Shown here one piece after another: positions 23,945 to 24,259 of a stretch of 24,259 nucleotides of DNA (its first letter is position 1; each line of letters begins with the position of its first letter). Made by a program: the position numbers and the translations under genes. Origin of the DNA: Mycobacteriaceae bacterium (GTDB taxonomy: Bacteria > Actinomycetota > Actinomycetes > Mycobacteriales > Mycobacteriaceae); assembly GCA_019242135.1 (NCBI GenBank), contig JAFAWC010000596.1, positions 1 through 24,259 of the forward strand, given 5' to 3'. The notes under the pieces were generated by a model that saw nothing but the letters and a program-made list of their open reading frames with translations, had not been told where the DNA came from and made no database searches.

Positions 23945-24073
23945 CAAAGGGCGGCCATAGCTTCAATCTCGATGACGCGGCCGCGCAAACACGCAGACAC
24001 GCGAAGGGATCTCACCACACGCAGACACGCGAAGGGATCTCACCACACGCAGACACGCGGAAAGGGGCAGTGA
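23945..24073. other. Intergenic leader before the last SDR gene
   Basis: 129 bp without a supported gene. It holds a 28-bp tandem repeat (23989-24059) and then the ribosome site AAAGGGG (24061-24067), 6 nt before the SDR start. No terminator-like stem with a T-run and no palindrome of the GAGAA type was found. Confidence 0.5.
23989..24059. repeat. 28-bp tandem repeat, about 2.5 copies
   Basis: Two identical 28-bp units (23989-24016, 24017-24044) are followed by the first 15 bases of a third (24045-24059). Each unit begins ACACGCAGACACGCG, itself a near duplication of ACACGC, and continues AAGGGATCTCACC. The third copy breaks off where the SDR ribosome site begins. The repeat unit contains an AAGGG resembling a ribosome site. 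It may be a minisatellite arisen by slippage, of the VNTR kind common in mycobacterial intergenic regions. Confidence 0.9.
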
Positions 24074-24259
24074 ATGGCTGACGAGTTGGCGGGCAAGGTC
24101 GCGATCGTCACCGGCGGGGCGTCGGGCCTCGGCGAAGGCCTAGTGCGGCGGTTTTGCGCCGAGGGCGCCACGGTGCTGATTGGCGATGTTGATCGTGACC
24201 GCGGTTCGGCCGTGGCCTCTGAAATCGGTGGCAGTGCCCACTTCGTGGAAGCCGATGTG
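24074..24259 (+). CDS. Short-chain dehydrogenase/reductase, N-terminal part (3' end outside window)
   Basis: 62 codons from ATG 24074 to the end of the window, preceded by AAAGGGG (24061-24067). The sequence MADELAGKVAIVTGGASGLGEGLVRRF is a clear classical SDR start, with the Rossmann glycine motif TGGASGLG and GDVD, the Asp that often selects NAD over NADP, at the end of beta-2. The active-site part is outside the window, so the substrate class cannot be judged. It is on the same strand as the ring-cleavage operon but separated by 129 bp with a tandem repeat, so it may have its own promoter. Confidence 0.9.
   Translation, partial: MADELAGKVAIVTGGASGLGEGLVRRFCAEGATVLIGDVDRDRGSAVASEIGGSAHFVEADV

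Noticed and set aside
23989..24059. CRISPR array
   Set aside because: The units are directly adjacent with no spacers, there are only 2.5 copies, and no cas genes are nearby.

Overview
The window is high-G+C actinobacterial DNA, most likely from a mycobacterium (Mycolicibacterium or Mycobacterium type). This is suggested by the dense FadD/FadE/EchA/SDR gene content, frequent GTG/TTG starts, tightly overlapping genes, and homologues of typical mycobacterial families (KstD-, KshB- and LipO-like). No rRNA, tRNA, CRISPR array, phage gene or insertion sequence was seen. The window looks like one large catabolic region for an alicyclic/aromatic, possibly steroid- or terpenoid-like, carbon source.

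Region A (1-7.3 kb) is a CoA-ester and beta-oxidation module. It holds the 3' end of a class III CoA-transferase and a KshB-like ferredoxin reductase on the minus strand. A plus-strand operon follows: acyl-CoA synthetase, two acyl-CoA dehydrogenase subunits and a crotonase-fold enzyme. Two coupled minus-strand short-chain dehydrogenases (SDRs) close the region.

Region B (7.3-11.7 kb) starts with a possible 42-codon leader ORF that runs by TGATG overlap into an unusual protein: a MeaB/ArgK-type GTPase fused in frame to a complete FadD-type acyl-CoA synthetase. A LipO-like esterase and a small two-helix membrane protein follow.

Region C (11.7-24.3 kb) is a ring-degradation locus. A minus-strand pair (IclR regulator plus KstD-like flavoprotein) is divergent from a nine-gene plus-strand operon. 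Its order is MhpC/HsaD-like hydrolase, MhpA-like hydroxylase, MhpB-like extradiol dioxygenase, second KstD-like dehydrogenase, luciferase-like (LLM) monooxygenase, 3-alpha-HSD-like SDR, cyclase-family hydrolase, FMN reductase and a second alpha/beta hydrolase. After a gap containing a 28-bp tandem repeat comes the start of another SDR.

Two things stand out. (1) A 15-bp palindrome, GAGAAYNNNRTTCTC, occurs three times, each time in a main promoter gap (1642-1656, 7325-7339, 14120-14134). This suggests one regulator, perhaps the local IclR protein, controls all three regions as a regulon. (2) The enzymes form a logical parallel to steroid A/B-ring catabolism (ring dehydrogenation, phenol hydroxylation, meta-cleavage, C-C hydrolysis), but with Mhp-type enzymes in place of HsaAB/HsaC and an additional LLM/FMN-reductase/hydrolase set. 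The substrate cannot be read from the sequence.
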